Positions 28,476-35,981 are shown, counted from the stretch's first letter. The stretch is DNA of 64,000 bases from Lysobacteraceae bacterium (GCA_004143945.1 SEHB01000003.1:248001-312000), one strand, 5' to 3'. The notes: generated by a model not told the origin, from the letters alone. Numbers and translations are program-made.

Positions 28476-29069
28476 ATGAAGAACACGCCTCGACGCACGC
28501 TCGCGCACGCAACCCTCGCTGCGATCGGCATCGCCTGCCTGATTCCGCAGTTCACGACCGCGGCCGAACGCGTGCCCATGTCGCGCGACTGCGCGACACC
28601 GGAACACCGCCAGCTCGATTTCTGGATCGGCGACTGGGATACGTTCGAGAGCGACACGCCGGGCGGCGCGTCCATTGCCCGCACCCGCGTCAATTCGATC
28701 GCCGACGGATGCGCCCTCCACGAACGCTACGAACAGAACGACGGGCTCATCGGCGAAAGCATCCTGAGCTACGACGCCGTGCGCCAACACTGGCAACAGA
28801 CCTGGGTCACCAATCGCGGCGCACTGATGGTGATCGTCGGCCACTTCAAGGATGGCGCGCTGACTCTCGAGGGCGAGGTGCATCTGAGGGATGGCACCAC
28901 CGTCCTGCAGCGCATCACCTGGAAGGCGCAAGGCGTGGGCGTACGCGAGTTGGCCGTCCTGTCGAAGGACGGCGGGAAAACGTGGAAGCCGGCGTTCGAC
29001 GTGCTGTTTCTCGCTCGCGCGCGCGGCGATGAGCGATCGGAGCCGAGGCCGCTGTTGCGCGGTGATTGA
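28476..29069 (+). CDS. Secreted DUF1579-like protein
   Basis: A 197-residue protein with a signal peptide (MKNTPRRTLAHATLAAIGIA onward, cleavage near TTAAE). The mature domain begins with RQLDFWIGDWDTF and contains SIADGCALHERYEQNDG, LSYDAVRQHWQQTWVTNRGA and LEGEVHLRDG, a lipocalin-like beta-barrel pattern of the kind annotated DUF1579. The function is unknown. ATG 28476 gives the cleanest signal peptide; an earlier ATG at 28464 would add four residues. Confidence 0.75.
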   Translation: MKNTPRRTLAHATLAAIGIACLIPQFTTAAERVPMSRDCATPEHRQLDFWIGDWDTFESDTPGGASIARTRVNSIADGCALHERYEQNDGLIGESILSYDAVRQHWQQTWVTNRGALMVIVGHFKDGALTLEGEVHLRDGTTVLQRITWKAQGVGVRELAVLSKDGGKTWKPAFDVLFLARARGDERSEPRPLLRGD

Positions 29070-29634
29070 GGGAAGCCGGCGAGGTCGTCGATGCAACGAG
29101 TTCGCCCATGAAGCTGGTTCAACCTCGGCGTACCCACGCGTGCGCAGATCTGGCGCCGCCTTGCGGCGTCCCGCAAGCGTGGCACCAGCGGCGAAGTCGA
29201 TCCTGAAAAGCAAACCTGAGCCCGCTTTCCTTTGTGGCCGTGGAGTTGGGGCACGGCGCCGAGCCAATGGCGCGCTCCGCGCACGATGACGAGCGCCGCC
29301 TTGCGCTCGATCGCCTGCCGATCCAGCGCGAACGAGTACGGCTGCGAAGGCAGCCGCAGGTGGCCGCAGCCGAACGAGGTCGAACGGCATGCAACGAACT
29401 CGACCGACAGGACTTGGCGCGCAACGTCCGCATTCGGGCATTCGTTCGACAGCGCGCGCACGAGCCTCCACCACCCCACGTGGCGCTTGCGGATGTAGAA
29501 GTGCGAGTCGGAAGACGCATCCCCGTTCTCGCATGCGTCGTTCATTGCATGCGTTCACACAGCAGCGCGCGCAGGTTGACGCTGACCATGGCGAGCGCGA
29601 CCATGCGCCCGATCATCGAGCGTTCGGGTGCGCC
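29070..29634. other. Gene-poor interval, possible decayed coding sequence on the minus strand
   Basis: No convincing gene is seen in these 565 bases. A minus-strand frame from 29545 reads HFYIRKRHVGWWRLVRALSN and QPYSFALDRQAIERKAAL, which looks more protein-like than chance, but it later dissolves into Arg-rich sequence and has no Shine-Dalgarno site. It may be the remains of a secreted protein gene. Confidence 0.3.
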
Positions 29635-30211
29635 ATGTTCCGCACAGTCTGCTTCTTGCTGCTGACCGGATTCCTCGCGAGTGCGTCCGCACAACCGCCT
29701 TTCGGTGCTCCCGGCGCCTACCTGCGCGAAGACGAATCGCGATTCCTGCCCGACGTGTACCACTACCAGAAGGGTTGCGAACTCTACACGCGCGGGCGCG
29801 TCGCCGCGGCGATTGCGGAGTGGAAGGTCGCGGCAGGATGGGCGATGAAGGAGGCGCAGTACAACCTCGGACTCGTCTATTTCAAGGGCCAGCATGTCGA
29901 GCCTGACCGGCCGCTCGGGCTCGCCTGGCTCGCGGTCGCTGCGGAGCGCAAGGATGCGGAGTTCTCCGAATCGCTGGCGGTCGCATGGCATGAAGCCACG
30001 CCGGCCGACCGCGCATTTCGAGCAGGAGCTCTCGCACGTGACCGGGTCGCGTGTCGGCATGCCCGGCAACGTCACGGTGTGGACCCCTCGCACGGGCAGT
30101 CTGGACGTGGCGGTCTACCGCAGGGATCTCGAGCGCCTGGCGGACATCAACTTCGGGTCAGCACCACAAGCACGCGTGGCCATCGGCGAGATCCAGCCGG
30201 TTGCGGATTAG
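29635..30211 (+). pseudogene. Sel1/TPR-like secreted protein gene, frameshifted
   Basis: From ATG 29635 the frame encodes a signal peptide (MFRTVCFLLLTGFLASASA) and a Sel1-like unit (AAIAEWKVAAGWAMKEAQYN then LGLVYFKGQHVEPDRPLGLA). Near 30012-30020 the sense continues in another frame (HFEQELSHVTGSRVGMPGN, then YRRDLERLADINFGSA, ending IGEIQPVAD). A single-base deletion would explain this. The original frame runs on into unrelated sequence. The last 35 codons recur as a free fragment at 32291-32399. Either a real pseudogene or a sequencing error; the duplicate and nearby repeats favour decay. Confidence 0.7.
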
Positions 30212-30321
30212 CTGGCCCGGCACGGAGGTGTAGTGACTCCGTTGACTGCTGCCCAAGTCTGACCTTCGATCAAGCACGCGACGTGTGTGCCGACCAGAAA
30301 GGCGACTCTGACCCCAGTCTC
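30208..30321. repeat. Repeat family A, copy 1 (about 110 bp, ending in the GGCGACTCTGACCCC core)
   Basis: Following the frameshifted gene is a stretch (TAGTGAC, CTTCGATCAAGCACGCGA) that ends in AGAAAGGCGACTCTGACCCC at 30296-30315, then AGTCTC. Similar stretches precede the same core at 32484, 33261 and 37315. Confidence 0.7.
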
Positions 30322-30368
30322 ACCAGTTTTCGACGATGTTGACGCCAGGCCAATGGCGCCGCCGCCGC

Positions 30369-30435
30369 AGGAACTGCGCGGTGATTGTCGGCCGATTGCG
30401 GGCGCGGTCTTCAACTACCTCCGTCCCCGTTTCTG
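30369..30435. repeat. Repeat family B, copy 1 (GCGCAGTG...AACTAnCnnCGTCCCC)
   Basis: ACTGCGCGGTGATTGTCGGC, followed by TTCAACTACCTCCGTCCCCG, matches elements at 34483-34540, 37370-37430 (partial) and 37655-37735. It lies between a family A copy and trmO, and may carry the trmO promoter region. Confidence 0.55.
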
Positions 30436-30476
30436 CTGCGGGGATAGAATCGCGCGGCCACCCCCGCAGCGCTGCA

Positions 30477-31007
30477 ATGAAGTCCCCGATCCTCGAGTTC
30501 ACCGGCCGACCGATTGCGTTCGCGCGCTCACCGTACGCGAACCGCATCGACGCGCCGCATCAGCCGACCGTCGTCGAAGGCACCGAGACCGGCGCGGCGG
30601 CCGAAGCGCGCATCGAATTCCTCGCGGACGTGCCCGCTTCTGCGTTCCGCGACCTCGCCGGGTTCGAACGCATCTGGCTCGTGTTCGTGTTTCATCGCAG
30701 CGAGGGCTGGAAGGCCGAGGTGCGCCCTCCGCGCGGCGGCGGCAAGCGCAGCGTGCTCGCGACGCGCTCGCCGCATCGACCGAATGCGATCGGCCTGTCG
30801 GCCGTCGAGTTGCTGGGCATCGATGCGCACGCATTGCGCGTGCGCGGGATGGATCTGCTCGACGGCACGCCAATCCTCGACGTGAAGCCCTACGTGCCCT
30901 ATGCCGACGCGTTCCCGAGCGCACGCGCGGGATGGATCGACGCGATCGATGAAAGCCTCGGTCGCCATTCCGCGCCGGGCCCGCGGCGTCCGCGCGGCAA
31001 GGGCTGA
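30477..31007 (+). CDS. trmO: tRNA (N6-threonylcarbamoyladenosine-37-N6)-methyltransferase
   Basis: A 176-residue protein of the TrmO/TsaA/YaeB family (UPF0066), which methylates t6A37 of certain tRNAs using S-adenosylmethionine. Signatures are FARSPYANRIDAPHQPTVVE at the N-terminus, LAGFERIWLVFVFH, VRPPRGGGKRSVLATRSPHR followed by PNAIGLSAVEL, and LDVKPYVPYADAF. E. coli TrmO is longer by a C-terminal domain; many homologues are short like this one. It is an intact housekeeping-type gene amid degraded DNA. Confidence 0.95.
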   Translation: MKSPILEFTGRPIAFARSPYANRIDAPHQPTVVEGTETGAAAEARIEFLADVPASAFRDLAGFERIWLVFVFHRSEGWKAEVRPPRGGGKRSVLATRSPHRPNAIGLSAVELLGIDAHALRVRGMDLLDGTPILDVKPYVPYADAFPSARAGWIDAIDESLGRHSAPGPRRPRGKG

Positions 31008-31082
31008 GCCGAACCGCGGGTGGACGGCCGCATCAGTCGACGCGAGTCGCCGACTGCCTCCTTCGCGTTCGCTTGCTGGCGC

Positions 31083-31290
31083 TCAGGCCTGGTGCCCGTC
31101 GACGAAGATCGCGTCCTGGTATGCGCCGGTTTCCGCGCGAAACCGCCCGTTAGCGGGCGGGAACCGGTGGTCCTCGCGATCAGCGGGCGAGAACAGCAGC
31201 GGCAGGCCACTCGGATCAAGGGCGTGCCGCTGCCGAGGTGGTAGTCGCCCGCCGCGGGGCTCGCGAACATCGGATCGACGTCGGTGACCT
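31083..31290 (-). pseudogene. C-terminal fragment of a secreted beta-helix protein, frameshifted, with GF-like tag
   Basis: On the minus strand the sequence reads VTDVDPMFASPAAGDYHLGS then GTPL, the standard end of beta-helix proteins, and after a one-base frameshift near 31220 continues PSGLPLLFSPADREDHRFPP, then RAETGAYQDA and the terminal IFVDGHQA with a stop at 31083. It resembles the end of the intact gene at 2013-3410. There is no 5' part: upstream it meets a repeat core (ACGTGAACCTGATCCC) at 31291. Confidence 0.7.
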
Positions 31291-31310
31291 ACGTGAACCT
31301 GATCCCGATA
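31291..31310. repeat. Variant repeat core (GTGAACCTGATCCC)
   Basis: ACGTGAACCTGATCCCGATA is a variant of the core at 35957 (AAGTGAACCTGACCCCGTTC). It separates the beta-helix fragment from the 3' end of the thioredoxin-like gene, whose stop is only 10 bases away. Confidence 0.5.
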
Positions 31311-31319
31311 TTGATCCGC

Positions 31320-32222
31320 CTAGTGAAGCCCGAGCTGGCCAAACGCCCGGACCAGTTCATCCGCTTTCGATTCGCCTTCCCAACCCACAACGCTGGAAAC
31401 CAGTTTCCCGCCCTGAAAGAAGTAGAACGCTGGCGTCGCCCATGACCGTATGAATTTCCACTGCTTCCGATCAAGAACGATTGACAGGGGCAGCTTGTCA
31501 TTCTCCTGGTTCCAGCGAGCGATATCCTTGATGTTCGGAACGATCGACTGGGGCGTTATCCACGTCGAGTAAGTCTTCATCAGGCGAAGAAGGTTGGGCG
31601 AGCGAGAGATCGCACGCCCTGCATTCGTCGAGAATGCGCACCATGGAGAACCTACGACAATCACATGCGCGCCTTTCGGCAACGCGAAGCTAACCAAGCG
31701 GACCGTACGCGCGTCGTTCTCGATCCGCATGAGCTCGGGCGTTGCCTCCCGCGAATCGGCCTCATCGATGACTGTCAGGCCTGAAAGCTCGCTGACAAAA
31801 GGATGTGTCGCGCCGAAGGCAGGGATCGAATCGAACATGCGCGCAGCGAAATAGTGACTGACGACAGTCCTGGCGTCCGCAGTCGTTGCGATCTTCCTTC
31901 GCTCCAGCTCGTCGAATGCAGTACGCAGGTCGACTGCGTAACGGGCATCGTTGAAATAGAACGACAGTGTCTCGGCACCGGCGAAGTAGTTCCGCACGTC
32001 GATGTCGGAAAGTCGACTCATCGAAGCTTGATCGATTCTTGAGCGCAAGCGCTTGTAGATTCGTTCCAACTCCGGATTCTTCTGTTCGGGGTGCAGGAGT
32101 TCCGCATCGGCGCGTTTCAGGTCGCTGACGACTTGCGAAAACGTGTCCGATGCACTCACCTGCCCGGAGACGAGCAGCAACAGCCATACCAGTGCGGCCT
32201 TCAGTCCCAGCGCCTTGGGCAT
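31320..32222 (-). CDS. Exported thioredoxin-fold protein lacking the second redox cysteine
   Basis: A 300-residue protein with a signal peptide (GLKAALVWLLLLVSGQVSAS). The N-terminal half is helical and unassigned. The C-terminal half (about 170-300) looks thioredoxin-like: VIVVGSPWCAFSTNAGRAIS sits where a WCxxC site is expected but has a serine in the second position, followed by the strand FYFFQGGKLVSSVVGWEG. A monothiol or structural role is likely. The lower GC content and mixed codon use differ from the core genes around it. I cannot name a family. Confidence 0.7.
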   Translation of the reverse strand: MPKALGLKAALVWLLLLVSGQVSASDTFSQVVSDLKRADAELLHPEQKNPELERIYKRLRSRIDQASMSRLSDIDVRNYFAGAETLSFYFNDARYAVDLRTAFDELERRKIATTADARTVVSHYFAARMFDSIPAFGATHPFVSELSGLTVIDEADSREATPELMRIENDARTVRLVSFALPKGAHVIVVGSPWCAFSTNAGRAISRSPNLLRLMKTYSTWITPQSIVPNIKDIARWNQENDKLPLSIVLDRKQWKFIRSWATPAFYFFQGGKLVSSVVGWEGESKADELVRAFGQLGLH

Positions 32223-32270
32223 CGCGTCGTCCCTTGAATTGGCAGCCCTGCCTTAGTTTGCCATTTCTCC

Positions 32271-32290
32271 GAAAAGGCGACTCTGACGCC
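32271..32290. repeat. Repeat family A core at the head of a duplicated gene fragment
   Basis: GAAAAGGCGACTCTGACGCC directly precedes the displaced 3' end of the Sel1-like gene (from 32291). Confidence 0.6.
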
Positions 32291-32399
32291 GCGTCTGGCG
32301 GTCTACCGCAGGGATCTCGAGCGCCTGGCAGACATCAACTTCGGCTCGGCGCCGGAAGCACGCGTGGCCATCGGCGAGATCCAGCCGGTTGCGGATTAG
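32291..32399 (+). pseudogene. Displaced copy of the 3' end of the Sel1-like gene at 29635
   Basis: These about 109 bases encode YRRDLERLADINFGSAPEAR then VAIGEIQPVAD and a stop, nearly identical to the end of the frameshifted gene at 29635-30211 (two residue-level differences visible in the stretch). Similarity continues past the stop into a family A repeat (to 32510), so about 215 bases are duplicated. There is no upstream coding part or start codon. Confidence 0.75.
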
Positions 32400-32483
32400 C
32401 TGGTCGAGAATGGAGTCGTGGTGACCTTGTGGCTTGCTGCTCAGGGCTTACCTTTGATCGAGCACGCGACATGCGCGCCGACT

Positions 32484-32568
32484 AGAAGGGCGGCTCCGAC
32501 CCCAGTTTTCTCCCCACGCCAGAGCTTCGGGCAGGTTTCGTCCAGAAGGGCGACTCTGACCCCATTCC
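32484..32568. repeat. Repeat family A, two cores in tandem, ending at the neighbouring stop codon
   Basis: AGAAGGGCGGCTCCGACCCC (from 32484) and AGAAGGGCGACTCTGACCCC (from 32544). The second is followed by ATTCC and then, at 32568-32570, the reverse complement of the stop codon of the LPMO-like gene. No spacer remains between repeat and gene. Confidence 0.75.
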
Positions 32569-33092
32569 TATGCTCCCTCGAATCCGTCATGGAAGACGCC
32601 GTCGCGAACGAGGATCACGTCCGCACACTGCCAATGTAGATCGTCGGTGTTGCCGTCGGCGGTATAGGGCAAATGATCGGTCAGGACCTGCAGCAGCTGG
32701 ATCGTGCAGTTGTCGCATTCGATATCAGGCAAGACCAGCGAAAATGACCGGTTCGGGTCGTCCGACAGGCCGGGAATGTCGTCGGCGACGACATTCGAAT
32801 CGGTGTGGAGATCGTCCGGCGAGGCGGGCACCGAAAAATCCTGGCCGTCTTCGTCGAAGCTGATGCGGAAGTGACCGGGATGCGAGATCGTACTGGTCCA
32901 GCGCAGTGTGGTCGTAGAGCCCGCCGACAATGTCGTCTCGTTCGCCCGCCCGGTGTCGGGGTCCTGCCCGCAAGGTCGCCCGAACAGCGTCGTCTCGTAG
33001 CGGGACACGGGATCGACCAGGTCGAAATGCGCGAGCGCCGCAACAGGCGTCGCGACCAGCAGGACAAACGCAATCGCAGCAGTGCACCGCAC
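32568..33092 (-). CDS. Secreted polysaccharide monooxygenase-like protein (SCE4755-like) with C-terminal GF tag
   Basis: A 174-residue protein with a signal peptide whose predicted cleavage (AALA, then HFDLVDPVSRYE) would leave His22 as the mature N-terminus, as needed for the copper histidine brace of lytic polysaccharide monooxygenases. Other landmarks are ISHPGHFRISFDEDG (H71, H74) and CDNCTIQLLQVLTDHLPYTA then LHWQCADVIL. This resembles the SCE4755 family of LPMO-like proteins. It ends GVFHDGFEGA, the shared C-terminal tag. Oxidative activity is an inference; the second brace histidine is not certain. Confidence 0.75.
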   Translation of the reverse strand: MRCTAAIAFVLLVATPVAALAHFDLVDPVSRYETTLFGRPCGQDPDTGRANETTLSAGSTTTLRWTSTISHPGHFRISFDEDGQDFSVPASPDDLHTDSNVVADDIPGLSDDPNRSFSLVLPDIECDNCTIQLLQVLTDHLPYTADGNTDDLHWQCADVILVRDGVFHDGFEGA

Positions 33093-33186
33093 GGGCCGGC
33101 TCCCCTCCCAGGAATACCGGGCGGATGCTACTCCCGACGGTCACTCAACGGTAGGCAAGTTCGCCGGGCCTGTGGCCACCGACGAC

Positions 33187-33339
33187 TTCTGTGTAGTGAC
33201 CCAGTGCTTTCCTGATCAGGCCAGACTTCCGATCACGGATCAGACGCGAGAGTGCGTCAGGAAAGGCGACTCTGACCCCGGTTTCCTACGGTTTCCTACG
33301 TGCTTGCCGGCCGAAAAGGCGACTGTGACCCCAGTTTCC
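33187..33339. repeat. Repeat family A, two cores, ending one base from a stop codon
   Basis: A family A copy (TGTAGTGACCC... GATCAGACGCGAGAGTG) ends in GAAAGGCGACTCTGACCCCG (33261-33280), with a short local duplication GGTTTCCTACG. A second core, GAAAAGGCGACTGTGACCCC (33313-33332), ends one base before the stop codon of the DUF4087 gene at 33341. The remaining part of 33093-33340 has no gene. Confidence 0.75.
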
Positions 33340-33340
33340 G

Positions 33341-33964
33341 TCAGTCGCTAAATGAGCGTTCGGAAGGGAGCGCAGGATCCACTCGGCAAACCTGAGGCAT
33401 CATTGCTCGCGAGGAGGTAATGACGCTGATCTCGTTGCCGACCAACTGAAACTCCAAGCATGCGCAGCCGTATCCGTAGCCCATCCCCCCAATGACTTCG
33501 ATCCACTGCTCGTGTGAAAACTTCGGCCAATGCTCTTCTCCCTCATGATCTTCGCGCACATTGACCGTCCACGATCCACTAGCCTCATGAAACTTCGCGG
33601 TCAGCGAATCGGAGTGCTCGAACCAACCGCAATGACTGGGGGACTTTGCAACATTCGCTCGATCTCGATAAGGCGGCATCGAAGGCGGCTCAGCTGATCT
33701 CGACAAACCTAGACTTGTTGCGTGGTCCTGTACTTCTGTCGTAGCAGCCGGAGGAGTCAGCACGCGACGGGAATTCGGCTGGTCGGACTTCTGCGAACAC
33801 ATGCCCAATGCGATAAGCATCATTGCTCCAAGAAGAGCGCCGCCACCGACTGCAGAAACGGAGGTGCTACCGCAACTCGGGCAGCGGAGCGACCGGTTGC
33901 TGCCACGCGGATACCATGTGTGACCGCATTTTGAGCATCGATTCTGAGGCCGCTTCGTCGCCAT
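33341..33964 (-). CDS. Zinc-ribbon membrane-anchored protein with DUF4087 domain
   Basis: A 207-residue protein: a zinc ribbon (NRCSKCGHTW and RCPSCGS, residues about 9-33), one short transmembrane helix (GALLGAMMLIALGM, about 42-56), a variable linker, and a C-terminal DUF4087 domain (about 110-200) recognised by HCGWFEHSDSLTAKFHEASG, EEHWPKFSHEQWIEV and GYGYGCACLEFQ, ending VCRVDPALPSE. DUF4087 is usually found in small secreted proteins of Gammaproteobacteria; joining it to a zinc ribbon and anchor is unusual. The function is unknown. Repeat A lies one base past the stop. Confidence 0.75.
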   Translation of the reverse strand: MATKRPQNRCSKCGHTWYPRGSNRSLRCPSCGSTSVSAVGGGALLGAMMLIALGMCSQKSDQPNSRRVLTPPAATTEVQDHATSLGLSRSAEPPSMPPYRDRANVAKSPSHCGWFEHSDSLTAKFHEASGSWTVNVREDHEGEEHWPKFSHEQWIEVIGGMGYGYGCACLEFQLVGNEISVITSSRAMMPQVCRVDPALPSERSFSD

Positions 33965-34126
33965 CGATTAACCCTTGCCTTTAGCTGCTCTCTGCCGGAG
34001 GCTGTCGATGATATTGGTGAACCGCGACTTCAAGAGCATAAGGCATACGCGTCGCATGTACTGGAATGACCCAGTCAATTTCTGCTCAGGCCTCGCCATT
34101 ATCAACGACGCGACGCACGCGTGGCG

Positions 34127-34315
34127 TCAAGAAGGTGACTCTGACCCCAGTTTCCCCCAGGCCGATGGCATCACCATGCGCGGGCCGATGACCAGCGCGG
34201 TGAGAAAGCCTTCCAGCGTGGAGACATCCATGGCCGATTCGGGCACGACATCCGAACTCAGGAAATCGCCGAGGCGCTCCAAGTCGGCATCGGTGATGAG
34301 GGGCGTTGCGTTCAT
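34127..34315 (-). pseudogene. YecA/UPF0149 family gene, N-terminal fragment cut off by a repeat
   Basis: From ATG 34315 the frame reads MNATPLITDADLERLGDFLS then SDVVPESAMDVSTLEGFLTA and LVIGPRMVMPSAW, the standard N-terminus of YecA/UPF0149 proteins (about 200 residues when intact). After PSAW the reading frame runs directly into the repeat A core (encoding GKLGSESPS) and stops at 34127. The missing C-terminal two-thirds is not found nearby. This shows the repeat sits exactly at a coding break. Confidence 0.8.
34130..34155. repeat. Repeat family A core inside the YecA fragment
   Basis: AGAAGGTGACTCTGACCCCA then GTTTCC, the same core and orientation (plus strand) as the copies at 30296, 32544 and 33261. 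Confidence 0.8.
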
Positions 34316-34678
34316 GCGATGGGTTCCGGCATCGGGGTGACCGTGTTCGTCGAGGGAAGGTCTGACAGCTTTCCTCAAGTGTGCTGGGAGTACCCCACCG
34401 CAGCAAGCGTCAGGACGAAGAGCCAGGCAAGTTTCGGAGCAGTCGAGTACGCCGCGGAGAAGAAGTGTAGCCAGCTGACATGCACATGCAGGGGGCGGCG
34501 CATACGCGCTCCGGTCAACTACCCTCGTCCCGTTTGATTGCTGTTGCCAGACACCGTTCCTCGAAGTCACATTCTGTCAATCGCAACCGCTCCCTGCGAC
34601 GGCCAGTACGAGAATCCTCGGTGCGCGCGCATGGCCTGAATCTTGCTGCCTAGTTGATATTTCGATCTGGGGTCGGCC
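34316..34678. other. Gene-free interval with a family B repeat
   Basis: No gene is seen. At 34483-34540 a family B element is present (CGCATACGCGCTCCGGTCAA then CTACCCTCGTCCCG). The last 60 bases presumably hold the promoter of the next gene; no clear -35/-10 pair can be named. Confidence 0.5.
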
Positions 34679-35926
34679 ATGAGAATGGTTTTCAGCTTGG
34701 TGACGGCCATACTCTGGAGCTCATCTGCGGTTGCTCTCACCTGCCAGGAGCTGGACGGCGCAAAGATCTTCTCGCAGGAGCAGCCGTCTGTGTATCTGGG
34801 CTTCTTCGGTAACAAATTCGCCTCTGATTCCGTCAACAATCAGTTTGGCGACTACGGAAGCCCCTTCTCCAACGAATCCGTGCGCAACCAGTTTGGTCCC
34901 TATGGATCTCCGTTCGACACATACAGCGCGCGCAACCGCTTCTCGACAAGCCCGCCGGTTATCGTACGCGGCGACGATCCACTTGCCTTCTTGTCGACCA
35001 ACACGCTCCTTAGTCCGAGAGTGTCACTGGACGAAGTCGATGCAGCATGCAATTTCTATGCTATGGAACCATGGGAAGCGGGAGGTGTTCCCGCGGCCAA
35101 TCCGAACCAGCACGGGATCTCTGGAACGTGGGCAAATCCCGCCACTGACAGCCAAGGATTCGTGATCGAAGTAGTGCCAGACTACTTTGCGCGCGGTGAA
35201 GGGTTGATATTCGCTGGGTGGTACACGTACGGGGCGGGTAAGGGCGCGGCGAAGCGTTGGTACACGCTTCAGGGTAAGGTACTCGAAGGTTCGCGCGTCG
35301 CCGAGATGGAGATTTTCGAGACGACTGGCGGCCGTTTCGATTCATTGCAGGCGACGTCGACCAGATCGGTCGGAAGAGCAGCCGCCCAGTTCTTGAACTG
35401 CGGGTCCGGACTTCTGGTGTTCAACTTCACTGATGGGAGCGGTCGATCTGGCGCTATCCCAATCCTTCGTTTGCTGCCCAACATCAGCTGCACGCAATCT
35501 GGGCCGGGAGCCCAAGGCCAAAGCGATTATTCGCTTTCGGGCGCTTGGGCGGATGTTGGGGGGAACTCGGGTCAGGGTCTCGTTTGGGAAGTGAATCCCG
35601 CCCTCGGATTTCTGTTTGCCGGGTGGTACACGTTCTTCCCCGACGCGAGCACCGCGGGGGAGATTACGACTCAGACTTGGTACACCCTGCAGGGCGAGAT
35701 GCCCGAGGACGGTGCGACAGCATTCACTCTCGGCATTTTCGAAACCCGAGGTGGTGATTTCAATACCGCCGCTCCGACCACTACGGAGCAGGTTGGGGAT
35801 GCAACCATTCGCTTGCAGAGCTGCACATCCGCTACCTTGCAGTACCAGTTCACGTCGGGCCCGAATGCCGGGAAGAATGGCATGCTCGAACTGACCAAGC
35901 TCTTGCCGCTGGCCGCCGGGTGCTGA
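34679..35926 (+). CDS. Secreted two-domain protein with YGSPF repeats
   Basis: A 415-residue exported protein (signal peptide to about residue 20). After it comes a short repeat region (NNQFGDYGSPFSNESVRN, then QFGPYGSPFDTYSARNRF). The rest consists of two copies of one beta-rich domain (about 145-265 and 285-412), each with SG(T/A)WA, (G)QG(F/L)V, FAGWYT, WYTLQG and a cysteine near the end (FLNCGSG, LQSCTSA). This domain is common in secreted Xanthomonadales proteins, but I know no function for it. Codon use and GC are lower than in the core genes, which suggests acquisition. Confidence 0.75.
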   Translation: MRMVFSLVTAILWSSSAVALTCQELDGAKIFSQEQPSVYLGFFGNKFASDSVNNQFGDYGSPFSNESVRNQFGPYGSPFDTYSARNRFSTSPPVIVRGDDPLAFLSTNTLLSPRVSLDEVDAACNFYAMEPWEAGGVPAANPNQHGISGTWANPATDSQGFVIEVVPDYFARGEGLIFAGWYTYGAGKGAAKRWYTLQGKVLEGSRVAEMEIFETTGGRFDSLQATSTRSVGRAAAQFLNCGSGLLVFNFTDGSGRSGAIPILRLLPNISCTQSGPGAQGQSDYSLSGAWADVGGNSGQGLVWEVNPALGFLFAGWYTFFPDASTAGEITTQTWYTLQGEMPEDGATAFTLGIFETRGGDFNTAAPTTTEQVGDATIRLQSCTSATLQYQFTSGPNAGKNGMLELTKLLPLAAGC

Positions 35927-35956
35927 AGCATTGTCGGCGGCGCCTTTCAGCTGCAA

Positions 35957-35981
35957 TAGAAAGTGAACCTGACCCCGTTCC
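35957..35981. repeat. Repeat core variant (AAGTGAACCTGACCCCGTTC)
   Basis: AGAAAGTGAACCTGACCCCG then TTCC. This GTGAACCTGACCCC variant resembles intergenic motifs associated in other proteobacteria with REP-associated tyrosine (Y1/RAYT) transposases. No transposase is found in this window. Confidence 0.6.

Noticed and set aside
29119-29545. Minus-strand gene from 29545
   Set aside because: Some protein-like stretches, but no ribosome-binding site, no recognisable family, and the rest becomes Arg-rich shadow sequence; kept only as a possible relic.
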